From contig CAVSDD010000003.1 of NCBI GenBank assembly GCA_963726795.1, positions 682,001 to 746,000 on the forward strand: a stretch of 64,000 bases of DNA. The letters run 5' to 3'. Within the stretch, counting starts at the first letter, position 1, and each line of letters begins with the position of its first letter. Below are positions 7,975 through 15,670 of this stretch, one piece after another. The position numbers and the translations under genes are program-made. This stretch comes from Hyphomicrobium_A sp963726795 (GTDB lineage Bacteria > Pseudomonadota > Alphaproteobacteria > Rhizobiales > Hyphomicrobiaceae). Below the pieces are notes generated by a model, which saw only the letters and a list, made by a program, of their open reading frames with translations, did not search any database and was not told the origin of the DNA.

Positions 7975-9231
7975 CTAGACCGGCTCGCCCTTGAGCAGCC
8001 GCGGCAGCTCGCCGCTGAGCCCGGCCGCCTCGCTGACGAAGAAGCGCTTCAGCGCCGGCGTGCGATCGACGAGGCCAAGCCCGAGCTCGCGCAAGGAGCG
8101 CAGCAGCGTCGCGTCATTGCCAAACAGCCGGTTGATGCCGTCAAACGTCGCCGCCGAGAGTGCGGAATCAAAGCGCCGCCAGCGCTCGTAGCGGGCAAGC
8201 GCCTGCGCGCTGCCGGGCTCGAAGCCGAGCCGCACCGCGTCCGCGACGACCTCGGTGAGCGCGGCGACATCGCGGAACGCGAGGTTGAGGCCCTGTCCCG
8301 CCAGCGGATGCACGCCGTGCGCGGCGTCGCCGACCAGCGCGAAGCGATCGCTAACGTAGCGGCGGGCAAGATGCGTCTTGAGCGGCCAGGATTGGCGCGG
8401 GCCGTCGAGCGCGACCGCGCCCAGCTTGCCGCCGAAGCGTCTCTCCACCTCGGCGAGAAAACCGGCATCGTCGAGGCCCATGATGCGCCGGCCGTTCTCC
8501 TCGTCCTCCGTCCAGGTGATGCACGAGCGGTCGCCCTTAAGCGGCAGGATCGCGAAGGGACCAGCGGGGAGGAAGTGCTGCACGGCTCGCGCCTCGTGCG
8601 GGCGCTCGTGGCGCACGGTGGCGGCGATGCCGATCTGCGGATGGCTCCAGCCGACTGTGCCGATGCCGGCCGCCTCGCGCAGCTTGGAGTCGCGTCCCTC
8701 CGCGGCCACCAGCAGCGAGGTGTCGAGATCGCGCCCATCGGCAAGGTGCACGCGCACGCCCGTTTCGCTGCCGACGAAGTCGCGCGCTTCGCCGGGCACC
8801 ACCCACTCGATCGAGCCGATGCGTTTGGCCGCCGCGTAGAGCGCGTCGTAGAGGGCGGCGTTGGGCACGATGTAGGTCGCGGGATCGTCTTCATCCGTCA
8901 CGTTGTCGTAGGTGAGCAGCACGGGCCGCACGCCGGCCTCGAGGCTCGTATCCGTGATCTCGATGCTGGCGACGGGCTGCGCCTCCTCGGCGAGCGCGGG
9001 CCACACGCCGAGAGCTTCGAGCATACGCTTGGAGCCGGCCGAGAGCGCGGAGGCGCGGCTGTCGCGCTTGGCGGTGCCCGGACCGGCGCTGCGGTCGACG
9101 AGCGCGATGCGGTTGTCCGCACCCAGCGCTTCGCCCAGCCCGCAGGCAAGCGCAAGGCCGGTGAAGCTCGCGCCCGAGATCACCACGGCGTAGCGGCGGG
9201 CTGCGGCTTCACCCGGCATAGGTTGATCCAT
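7975..9231 (-). CDS. FAD-dependent aromatic monooxygenase, UbiH/UbiF/Coq6 family
   Basis: Flavoprotein hydroxylase probably acting on the ubiquinone ring. The N-terminal dinucleotide fold reads VVISGASFTGLALA (GxSxxG variant). The DG-type region follows mid-protein, and the second FAD motif FALVGDAAHGVHPLAGQG lies near residue 290. ATG 9231 gives 418 residues; the frame continues to 9309 without a good alternative. It is divergent from tesB, and its stop lies one base past the rimM stop. Which ring position is hydroxylated cannot be told from sequence alone. Confidence 0.88.
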   Translation of the reverse strand: MDQPMPGEAAARRYAVVISGASFTGLALACGLGEALGADNRIALVDRSAGPGTAKRDSRASALSAGSKRMLEALGVWPALAEEAQPVASIEITDTSLEAGVRPVLLTYDNVTDEDDPATYIVPNAALYDALYAAAKRIGSIEWVVPGEARDFVGSETGVRVHLADGRDLDTSLLVAAEGRDSKLREAAGIGTVGWSHPQIGIAATVRHERPHEARAVQHFLPAGPFAILPLKGDRSCITWTEDEENGRRIMGLDDAGFLAEVERRFGGKLGAVALDGPRQSWPLKTHLARRYVSDRFALVGDAAHGVHPLAGQGLNLAFRDVAALTEVVADAVRLGFEPGSAQALARYERWRRFDSALSAATFDGINRLFGNDATLLRSLRELGLGLVDRTPALKRFFVSEAAGLSGELPRLLKGEPV

Positions 9232-9338
9232 CGTCCAACAGGTGGGTTCGGTTGTTGACAGGCACGCGCCCTTCGCTCCCATTACGCCGCTTGCCGCCAA
9301 GACCGGCAATCCAAGACTAGCAGAAGTTGCGAGGATCC

Positions 9339-10232
9339 ATGGTCGCCGACGCGCCCGATACCGCGCTCAATGCCTTGCTCCGCGTGCTCGATCTGGAGCA
9401 GCTGGAGGACAACCTGTTCCGCGGCGCGCGCGGCAGTGAGGGCTGGCAGCGCGTCTACGGCGGCCAGGTGCTGGGGCAGGCGCTGATGGCGGCGGTACGC
9501 ACCGTCGATCGCGGCCGGCGCGTGCATTCGCTGCACGGATACTTCCTGCTCGCCGGCGATCCCACGCGCCCCATAATCTATGACGTGGAGCGCATCCGCG
9601 ACGGCGGCAGCTTCGCCACCCGCCGCGTCAAGGCGATCCAGCACGGCGCGGCGATCTTCACCATGAGCGCCTCGTTCCACAAGGCCGAGGAGGGCCTGGA
9701 GCATCAGAGCGCCATGCCCGAAGTGCCCGGACCGGAGGCGCTGCCCAACCCCAAGGATGCCATCTCCCGCCTCATCGACAAGCTGCCCGCCGCCATGCGC
9801 AGCTACTGGGAGCGCGACCGGCCGATCGAGATGCGCGTCGTCGATATCTCGCGCTACCTCACGCGCGAAAAGAAGGCGCCCGCCCAGCAGATCTGGTTCC
9901 GCGCGGCGGGGCGCCTGCCCGACGACCCGGCCATCCACGAGGCCGTGCTGGCCTACGCCTCCGACTTCACCCTGCTCGACACGGCGCTTATCGCGCACGG
10001 CAAGCTCCTGTTCGACGCCGACATCCAGCTCGCGAGCCTCGACCACGTCATCTGGTACCACCGCACCTTTCGCGCCGACGACTGGATGCTCTACGTGCAA
10101 GACAGCCCCAGCGCCCACAGCGCGCGCGGTTTCAGCCGCGGGAGCATCTACACCCGGGAGGGCCGGCTCATAGCCTCGGTGGCCCAGGAGGGGCTCATGC
10201 GTTTGCGCCGCACAAAATTTGTGCCTAACTGA
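9339..10232 (+). CDS. tesB: Acyl-CoA thioesterase II (TesB family)
   Basis: Double hot-dog thioesterase that hydrolyses medium- and long-chain acyl-CoA. Motifs include VYGGQVLGQAL, HSLHGYFLLAGDP and, in the C-terminal half, the catalytic-region DDWMLYVQDSPSAHSARGF. ATG 9339 follows GAGGA at a proper distance; a TTG at 9327 is in frame but less likely. The product is 297 residues, close to E. coli TesB. Its last codons overlap a palindrome (10210-10224) that fits an NtrC site for the next operon. Confidence 0.92.
   Translation: MVADAPDTALNALLRVLDLEQLEDNLFRGARGSEGWQRVYGGQVLGQALMAAVRTVDRGRRVHSLHGYFLLAGDPTRPIIYDVERIRDGGSFATRRVKAIQHGAAIFTMSASFHKAEEGLEHQSAMPEVPGPEALPNPKDAISRLIDKLPAAMRSYWERDRPIEMRVVDISRYLTREKKAPAQQIWFRAAGRLPDDPAIHEAVLAYASDFTLLDTALIAHGKLLFDADIQLASLDHVIWYHRTFRADDWMLYVQDSPSAHSARGFSRGSIYTREGRLIASVAQEGLMRLRRTKFVPN
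10210..10224. promoter_or_regulatory. NtrC-like enhancer site 1 upstream of glnK-amtB
   Basis: Perfect 7-bp inverted repeat GCACAAA-A-TTTGTGC. It matches the NtrC core GCAC-N7-GTGC exactly and lies in the last codons of tesB, about 145 bp upstream of the sigma54-like -24 element. Confidence 0.6.
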
Positions 10233-10250
10233 TGAGCAATCGGAACTGAT

Positions 10251-10267
10251 TGCCTACACAATAGGCA
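10251..10267. promoter_or_regulatory. NtrC-like enhancer site 2 (weaker)
   Basis: Inverted repeat TGCCTA-N5-TAGGCA. It has the 17-bp length and TGC/GCA ends of an NtrC site but not the full core. Its centre is about 42 bp (four helical turns) from that of site 1. Confidence 0.45.
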
Positions 10268-10354
10268 GATGGCGATTTGCCGGTCCGTGCCCAGCGTCGC
10301 GGTGCCTTTATGTTTATTCAACGAATCCAGAGAGTTGCTGAGGCACTGTCAAAT

Positions 10355-10370
10355 TGGCACGCGTCTTGAC
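10355..10370 (+). promoter_or_regulatory. Sigma54-type promoter for glnK-amtB
   Basis: TGGCACG-N4-TTGAC compares with the consensus TGGCACG-N4-TTGCW. The -24 element is perfect and the spacing exact; the -12 element has A in place of C. It lies about 110 bp before the glnK ATG and downstream of the two NtrC-like sites. Confidence 0.6.
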
Positions 10371-10477
10371 TCCATCCTAGCCTGGTGGCCATCGCCGAGC
10401 ACGCCGTGGCCCGGAAAACCAGCACGCCCGCTGCGGCGAATACGGCGGCGGGCAATGGGGAGAAGAGGGGTGCTTGT

Positions 10478-10816
10478 ATGAAGTTGATCACGGCAATCAT
10501 CAAACCTTTCAAGCTGGAGGAGGTCCGCACCGCGCTGACCGATCTCGGCCTGCAGGGCATGACGGTCACTGAAGTCAAAGGTTACGGCCGGCAGAAGGGC
10601 CACACGGAGATCTACCGCGGCGCTGAATACGCCGTGAGCTTTCTGCCCAAAATCAAAATGGAGATCGTCGTTCCGTCCGCTCAGGTCGACAAGGCGCTCG
10701 ATGCCATCCAGCGCGCCGCCAAGACCGGGCAGATCGGCGACGGCAAGATCTTCGTATCGCCAATAGAACACACGGTGCGCATCCGCACCGGCGAGGCTGA
10801 CGACAACGCACTCTAG
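10478..10816 (+). CDS. glnK: Nitrogen regulatory protein PII (GlnK/GlnB)
   Basis: Trimeric PII signal protein that senses 2-oxoglutarate, ATP/ADP and, by uridylylation, glutamine. It opens with MKLITAIIKPFKLEEVR, carries the T-loop with the modification site Tyr51 (GAEYAVSF) and ends with VSPIEHTVRIRTGE and DDNAL. It has the standard 112 residues. The frame extends upstream, but ATG 10478 follows AGAAGAGGGG. It is directly upstream of amtB, the usual GlnK-AmtB pair in which GlnK blocks the transporter when nitrogen is ample. The upstream sigma54/NtrC-like elements support nitrogen-limited expression. Confidence 0.95.
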   Translation: MKLITAIIKPFKLEEVRTALTDLGLQGMTVTEVKGYGRQKGHTEIYRGAEYAVSFLPKIKMEIVVPSAQVDKALDAIQRAAKTGQIGDGKIFVSPIEHTVRIRTGEADDNAL

Positions 10817-10876
10817 TTGCAACCGACATCGGCCTGATCCGCCCAAGTCGCACGAAGGGAAAGGGGAGTTCTCACG

Positions 10877-12215
10877 ATGAAATTGAACCGACTGATACGT
10901 ACCGCAGCACCCGGTGCCGCCACAGCGGCACTTTACGCGTGGACCGCACTGCCGAGCTTTGCGCAGGACGCGGCCCCCGCCGCCCCGCCGGCGCCGAAGC
11001 TCGAACTCCGGCGACACCGCCTGGATGCTCACCTCCATGGCGCTCGTTCTGATGATGACGATCCCGGGACTCGCATTGTTCTACGGCGGCATGGTTCGCA
11101 AGAAGAACGTGCTGGCGGTGCTGATGCAGACGTTCGTCACCACGTGCTTGGTGACGGTGCTGTGGATGGTCGTCGCCTATTCGCTGGCATTCAGAACGAA
11201 CCCCGATGACTTCTACAACGCCTATTTCGGCGGCTTTGACCGAGTGCTGCTTGCGGGTATGGGCAAGGACACCTTGCAAGGGACTATTCCTGAGTCGGTG
11301 TTCATGTGCTTCCAGATGACGTTCGCCATCATCACTCCGGCGCTCATCATCGGATCGATCGTCGATCGCATGAAGTTCTCTGCGCTCGTGATCTTCATGT
11401 CGCTCTGGCTGATCCTCGTCTACGCCCCAATTTGCCACTGGGTGTGGGGCGGCGGCTTCCTCGCCAAGTCGGGCGTGCTCGACTTCGCCGGCGGCACGGT
11501 CGTTCACATCAACGCCGGCATCGCCGGTCTCGTCGCCTGCCTGATGCTCGGCCGGCGCACGGGCTACCGCACCGAAAACATGGCGCCCTTCAACCTCATC
11601 CTGACGGTGATCGGCGCCTCGCTGCTGTGGGTCGGCTGGTTCGGCTTCAACGCCGGCTCGGCGGTCGCAGCTAACGGCGCTGCCGGCATGGCCATGACCG
11701 TCACGCAAATCGCCACCGCTATGGCGGCGCTTGCGTGGATGTTTGCGGAGTGGCTGGTGCACGGCAAGCCGAGCGTGCTCGGCATCGCGTCGGGCGCAGT
11801 TGCCGGTCTCGTTGCCATCACGCCGGCTTCGGGCTTCGTCGATCCCAAGGGTGCGCTCGTTATCGGCGCCGCGGCAGGCGTTGGTTGCTACATCTCTGCC
11901 ACTGGCCTGAAGCGGCTCCTTGGCTACGATGACAGCCTCGACGTGTTCGGCGTCCACTGCATCGGCGGCATCATCGGCGCGCTCCTGACGGGCGTGTTCG
12001 CGGTGCAGGCGATCGGCGGCACGGCCGGCGTGCTCGAGGGCAACTTCGCTCAGCTTCCGATCCAGGCCTACGGCGTGCTCGCCACCCTCGTGTGGAGCAG
12101 CGTCGCGACCTTCGTGATCCTGCTGGTCCTCAGGCTGACCATCGGCATCCGCGTCTCCGAGGCGGCCGAGGTCGAAGGCTTGGATCTCGCGCTGCACGGC
12201 GAGACGGTCCAATAG
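10877..12215 (+). CDS. amtB: Ammonium transporter AmtB (one frame change near 11003)
   Basis: Inner-membrane trimeric ammonium channel. The N-terminal signal peptide (MKLNRLIRTAAPG to SFAQDAAPA) is in one frame. The rest, from NSGDTAWMLTSMALVLMM onward with about eleven membrane helices, is in another. One extra G near 11003 explains the switch. The pore histidines lie in VVHINAGIAGLV and FGVHCIGGIIGALL, and the Phe gate in CFQMTFAIITPAL. ATG 10877 follows AAGGGGAG. It forms an operon with glnK, and a strong terminator stands at 12301. Total length is normal once the extra base is removed, so an error is more likely than a broken gene. Confidence 0.92.
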
Positions 12216-12300
12216 GTCAACGAGGCGGCCGGGGATCAACTCCGGCCGCTCCCGACACAAGCTCCCGAGCGTGCGCCTTCCCCTAGGCGTGCTCCAAACT

Positions 12301-12335
12301 CGGCCCGGACGCTCAGCGCTCCGGGCCGTTTTTTT
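12301..12335 (+). terminator. Rho-independent terminator after glnK-amtB
   Basis: A 9-bp GC stem (CGGCCCGGA / TCCGGGCCG), with a small inner CGC/GCG pairing, is followed by seven or more T. It lies 86 bp after the amtB stop. Confidence 0.85.
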
Positions 12336-12368
12336 GTTCGTAACGCGAATGCCAATTCTGCGCTTCGC

Positions 12369-12917
12369 CTACGGCAGGATCTCCATGACTGCCCCGCGCG
12401 ATACGCGCGCGATGAGCCGCAACAGATGCGGGCGCGTGAGCGCGATGCAGCCCGCCGTCGGTTTGAACCCCGGGCCGGCTACGTGCATGAAGATCGCGCT
12501 GCCGCGGCCTTTGACGCGTGGGGTCTCGTTGTAGCCGAGGACGACGATCAGGTCGTAGAGGTGGTCGGCGCGCCAGAGACGTTCGGCACTCGCTCGGTAG
12601 GGGTGGCGCACGAACCGGTTGTAGTTCCGGTCGTCGGGATCGTCGCACCAGCCGTCATTGGCCTGCAGCGCGGCGATCGCAAGCCCGGTGCGCGGCCGCC
12701 CAAGCCGGTCGGAGCGATAGAGAACCTGGCGCAACACGAAGCGGCCGACCGGGGTTGCCCCATCGCCCTCGCGCTTGTCCGTCCGCCGCCCCGAACGCCC
12801 GAGCGCGCAGGGAAAGCGCAAGGACCCGCAGCTCACGATCCCGCGCTGCGCCCCCGCTGAAGGGGCCCTCACGATGAGTTGCGATCCCGCCTGTGGACCG
12901 CGGCTATGTCTCTTCAT
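12369..12917 (-). CDS. L,D-transpeptidase (YkuD domain) family protein
   Basis: Probable peptidoglycan or outer-membrane cross-linking enzyme. The 182-residue protein has the YkuD catalytic motif as HVAGPGFKPTAGCIAL, with the active His and Cys, and substrate-site residues upstream (REGDGATPVGRF). No clear signal peptide is seen at the ATG (12917), so export is uncertain; the family also has members lacking one. GGGAAG precedes the start. It stands alone, convergent with the amtB terminator and divergent from the response regulator. Confidence 0.82.
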   Translation of the reverse strand: MKRHSRGPQAGSQLIVRAPSAGAQRGIVSCGSLRFPCALGRSGRRTDKREGDGATPVGRFVLRQVLYRSDRLGRPRTGLAIAALQANDGWCDDPDDRNYNRFVRHPYRASAERLWRADHLYDLIVVLGYNETPRVKGRGSAIFMHVAGPGFKPTAGCIALTRPHLLRLIARVSRGAVMEILP

Positions 12918-13021
12918 TGGAGCTTCCCGGCGACCGTGCTATTCGCATCCCTCAACACCCTGCCACCGACCAAGGCTCATACCGACCGGCTTGAGCCCTG
13001 TCTCTACCGGAGCGAGTCAGC

Positions 13022-13708
13022 ATGACTACATCCCGCAGGATTCTCATCGTGGATGACGATGAGGAGCTTCGCGAGACCTTGAAGGACCAGCTCGTTCTCC
13101 ACGACGAGTTCGAGGTGGTGACGGCCGGTACCGCCTCCAAGGGAATGGAGATGGCGAAGGCCGACCACTTCGACCTCCTCGTCTACGACGTATCCTTGCC
13201 CGACATGGACGGCCGCGAGGCCGTGCGGCTGCTACGCAAGGGCGGCTTCAAGACGCCGATCGTCATGCTGACCGGTAACGTCTCTGACGCCGATCAGATC
13301 CTCGGGCTCGACGCCGGCGCCAACGACTACATCACCAAGCCGTTCAAGTTCGCCGTGCTGCTCGCGCGCATCCGCGCGCAGCTGCGTCAGCACGAGCAGA
13401 GCGAGGACGCCGTCTTTGCGATCGGGCCCTACACGTTCAAGCCGGCGTCCAAGCTCTTGCTCGACGAGAAGGGCGCCAAGATCCGGCTGACCGAGAAGGA
13501 AACCTCGATCCTCAAATACCTCTATCGCTCCGGCGACAAGGTCGTCTCGCGCGAGACGTTGCTGCACGAGGTCTGGGGCTACAACGCCGGCGTCACCACG
13601 CACACGTTGGAGACGCACATCTACCGGCTGCGCCAGAAGATCGAGAAGGACCCTTCCAGCGCCGAGCTGCTCGTCACCGAAACCGGCGGCTACAAGCTCG
13701 TTCCCTGA
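13022..13708 (+). CDS. Response regulator, OmpR/PhoB type
   Basis: Two-component transcription factor. The receiver domain (residues 1-120) has the acidic pocket IVDDDEE, the phospho-acceptor Asp56 in VYDVSLPDMDG, the switch Thr in MLTGN and the lysine in ITKPFK. The C-terminal winged helix (LTEKETSILKYLYRSGDKV, then HTLETHIYRLRQKIE) is complete. No histidine kinase is adjacent, so it is an orphan here. It resembles the CenR-like orphan envelope regulators of alphaproteobacteria; that name is inference. The neighbouring L,D-transpeptidase, cNMP protein and lolA suggest an envelope setting but do not prove a regulon. Confidence 0.9.
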   Translation: MTTSRRILIVDDDEELRETLKDQLVLHDEFEVVTAGTASKGMEMAKADHFDLLVYDVSLPDMDGREAVRLLRKGGFKTPIVMLTGNVSDADQILGLDAGANDYITKPFKFAVLLARIRAQLRQHEQSEDAVFAIGPYTFKPASKLLLDEKGAKIRLTEKETSILKYLYRSGDKVVSRETLLHEVWGYNAGVTTHTLETHIYRLRQKIEKDPSSAELLVTETGGYKLVP

Positions 13709-13843
13709 CAATTCGCCAGTTCGCGCAATAGCCGATCCACACCATCTTGCTGGCGGCACGAGTGCCCCTGGACCCGGCTCGGCAAATCATCCGAACTTCC
13801 CGGTATTGCCCCCATCCCGCGGGCAGGTACTGGGAAAGCATCA

Positions 13844-14374
13844 ATGATGGCAGGCAACTCCATCGTCATTACACTCGCGCGGCAGCCGCTGTTTGAAGGG
13901 CTTGCCCCGGCGCAGATCCGTGAGATTGCGGCGAGAGCGCAGCGCGCGATCTACCAACCGGGCAGCGTCATCATCGAGGAGAACGCCGAGGGCGACGCCG
14001 CGATCCTGATCGTTTCGGGCGAGGCTGCGCGTGTCTCGGGACCGGTACTGTCGGCGCGCATCGAGCCAGTGGCAGCCGGCGAGCTTCTCGGCGAGGCCGC
14101 GATGCTGATCGAGACCACGCACACCTCGACCGTGGTGGCACGCAGCCAGGTGCGCGCATTGCATCTGTCGCGTGACGAGCTTCGCGCGCAGATGCTGGAA
14201 GACCCGTCGATCGCCGAGACGCTCATCCACAACATCGCAACGCGGTTAATGCGGATCGCAGAGGACCTGCGCCGGGTTGATGCGGCCCTTGCTGGTGATC
14301 AGGCTTCGGCTGTCCCAGGCACTCTAGCGCAGCTGCCGCCGCCTGCCGGGATGCAGCCGGCGCCCATCCATTAG
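13844..14374 (+). CDS. Cyclic-nucleotide-binding domain protein without DNA-binding domain
   Basis: 176-residue protein with one Crp-type cNMP domain: LFEGLAPAQIREIA at the start, then YQPGSVIIEENAEGDA and the phosphate-binding cassette AGELLGEAAMLIETTHTSTVVA. A short helix follows the domain; there is no helix-turn-helix. The last 30 residues are Pro/Ala-rich. It probably acts as a sensor or regulatory partner rather than a transcription factor. It is 135 bp downstream of the response regulator on the same strand, which may hint at a shared pathway. Confidence 0.8.
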   Translation: MMAGNSIVITLARQPLFEGLAPAQIREIAARAQRAIYQPGSVIIEENAEGDAAILIVSGEAARVSGPVLSARIEPVAAGELLGEAAMLIETTHTSTVVARSQVRALHLSRDELRAQMLEDPSIAETLIHNIATRLMRIAEDLRRVDAALAGDQASAVPGTLAQLPPPAGMQPAPIH

Positions 14375-14426
14375 GGTGCGCACGGCAAAAATGCCTGAAT
14401 TGCACTCCTAAATCGAACTGGGCATG

Positions 14427-14461
14427 AAAAAACGCCCAACCCCGGGGGGAGGGGTTGGGCG
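14427..14461 (-). terminator. Rho-independent terminator (leftward)
   Basis: An 11-bp stem CGCCCAACCCC / GGGGTTGGGCG with a 7-base C-rich loop is followed on the minus strand by six T. It ends the lolA transcript or the candidate small RNA. Confidence 0.85.
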
Positions 14462-14580
14462 TCGAGAGCGCTTTCGCGCGTGGTGCCGGGAGGGAAGCCG
14501 GCACCGCAGATGGTGTCTTTCGGCTAGACGGGGGGCACTACCGATACAGGGTGACACCACCTGACCAGCTTGACTTAAGC
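14427..14580 (-). ncRNA. Candidate small RNA with C-rich hairpin loops (5' end approximate)
   Basis: Reading leftward, four stem-loops follow in a row: TGGTGTC/GACACCA; GGTGCCGG/CCGGCACC with an 8-base C/U-rich loop CTTCCCTC; GCGC-GAAA-GCGC with a GNRA tetraloop; and a terminator with the loop TCCCCCC and six T. The pyrimidine-rich loops look like anti-Shine-Dalgarno motifs known from alphaproteobacterial small RNAs. A weak TTGAAC...TTAAGT promoter-like pair lies upstream on this strand. It could instead be the 3' untranslated region of lolA. The remainder of the 329-bp gap (14375-14703) holds nothing else I recognise. Confidence 0.5.
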
Positions 14581-14703
14581 GCAAGCGGGCCGAGTTCAAT
14601 AGACCCGGAAGTCGAATCTCACAAAAATGTTACCGCGCTGTTGGGGTTTTCCCCAGGTCAGCGGTTGCTCACGAGTCCGAACAGCCACACCGGCAGTTTG
14701 GCG

Positions 14704-15522
14704 TCAGGGGGTCGCTATGGGCTTCCCGACGGCCTTGATGGTGAACAAATCCGCGTCCAGCTGCATGCTTTTCGCGAGATCGGAAACCTCAACGCGGGTA
14801 TCGAGCCCTTGCGCGTCGCGGGTTACCCACTCCTTGAGCTCGAGGTTGGGCTTGGTTGCGAGGTAGAGCTTAATGCGACCGGAGGTATTGGGATCCTTGT
14901 CCTCCAGGCCGAGCACGAGCAAGTCGTCCGATTCCTGGAGCTCCGTAATGCGGGCGTCGCGGACGAGATTAACGTCTGTCCTGAGCAAAAGCCGGAACGG
15001 CGTCTGGTCCAGCGCGACGCGATCCTCGTTGTTGAGGTCGAGATCCTGGACCGCCAGATAGCGGCCATCGGAGACGACGATCTGCCTGGAGGGCCGCGCA
15101 TAGTCGAAGCGGAAGCGGCCCGGCCGGGAGAGGTAGAACTTGCCCTTCATGCGCCGGTTGTCGGACCCGGTCTGCAGGAAGCTGCCCTGCATCGTGTTGA
15201 TGCCGCTGAAATAGCCGCTGACCTTGTTGACGACGTCCTTCTGGCGCGCATCGAGCGGGATGCCATCGGCGGAGTTCGTCGGTGCGACCTCGGCGTTCCA
15301 GGCGGCGTTGCCAGCGTTGCTCGGCTCGGCCGGCTTGGCCGGAGTTGCTGCGGGAGCCGCTGCCGGCGCTGATGGCGCTGCAGGAGCCGCGGGGGTTGCC
15401 GCCTCGGTGGGCCGCTTCGCCTCGACCGGCTTGGGCACGTCCTCGCATTGGGCTGCAAAGGGAACGAGCAGCAGGCCGAAGCATGATGTCGCCGCCAACG
15501 CCAATAGTCTCATCTGATGCAT
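14704..15522 (-). CDS. lolA: Outer-membrane lipoprotein carrier protein LolA family
   Basis: Periplasmic chaperone that carries lipoproteins from LolCDE to the outer membrane. A signal peptide (MRLLALAATSCFGLLLV) is followed by an unusually long Pro/Ala linker (about residues 30-70). The LolA fold then includes INTMQGSFLQTGSDNR, GKFYLSRPGRFRFDY and LQESDDLLVLGLEDKD. At 272 residues it is longer than E. coli LolA because of that linker. An in-frame ATG at 15513 is an alternative start. It lies 148 bp downstream of ftsK, an alphaproteobacterial association. Confidence 0.88.
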   Translation of the reverse strand: MHQMRLLALAATSCFGLLLVPFAAQCEDVPKPVEAKRPTEAATPAAPAAPSAPAAAPAATPAKPAEPSNAGNAAWNAEVAPTNSADGIPLDARQKDVVNKVSGYFSGINTMQGSFLQTGSDNRRMKGKFYLSRPGRFRFDYARPSRQIVVSDGRYLAVQDLDLNNEDRVALDQTPFRLLLRTDVNLVRDARITELQESDDLLVLGLEDKDPNTSGRIKLYLATKPNLELKEWVTRDAQGLDTRVEVSDLAKSMQLDADLFTIKAVGKPIATP

Positions 15523-15670
15523 CGGGCGCCCGAGCCTCCGAATCGAATTCTGTTGCTGCTGATCTTTGATAAGTGTCCCCGAAATGTCGGGAAATCCCCC
15601 AACGGCCCGACTTTCCCGAACATTGCGACCAGAAGTGGGCGATGCGCGGGCGGAATGGCTGCGACGTGCC

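Noticed and set aside
14575..14700. GCAAGCGGGCC on the plus strand recalls a segment of 6S RNA
   Set aside because: No long closing stem or central bubble could be drawn and the match would run into lolA.
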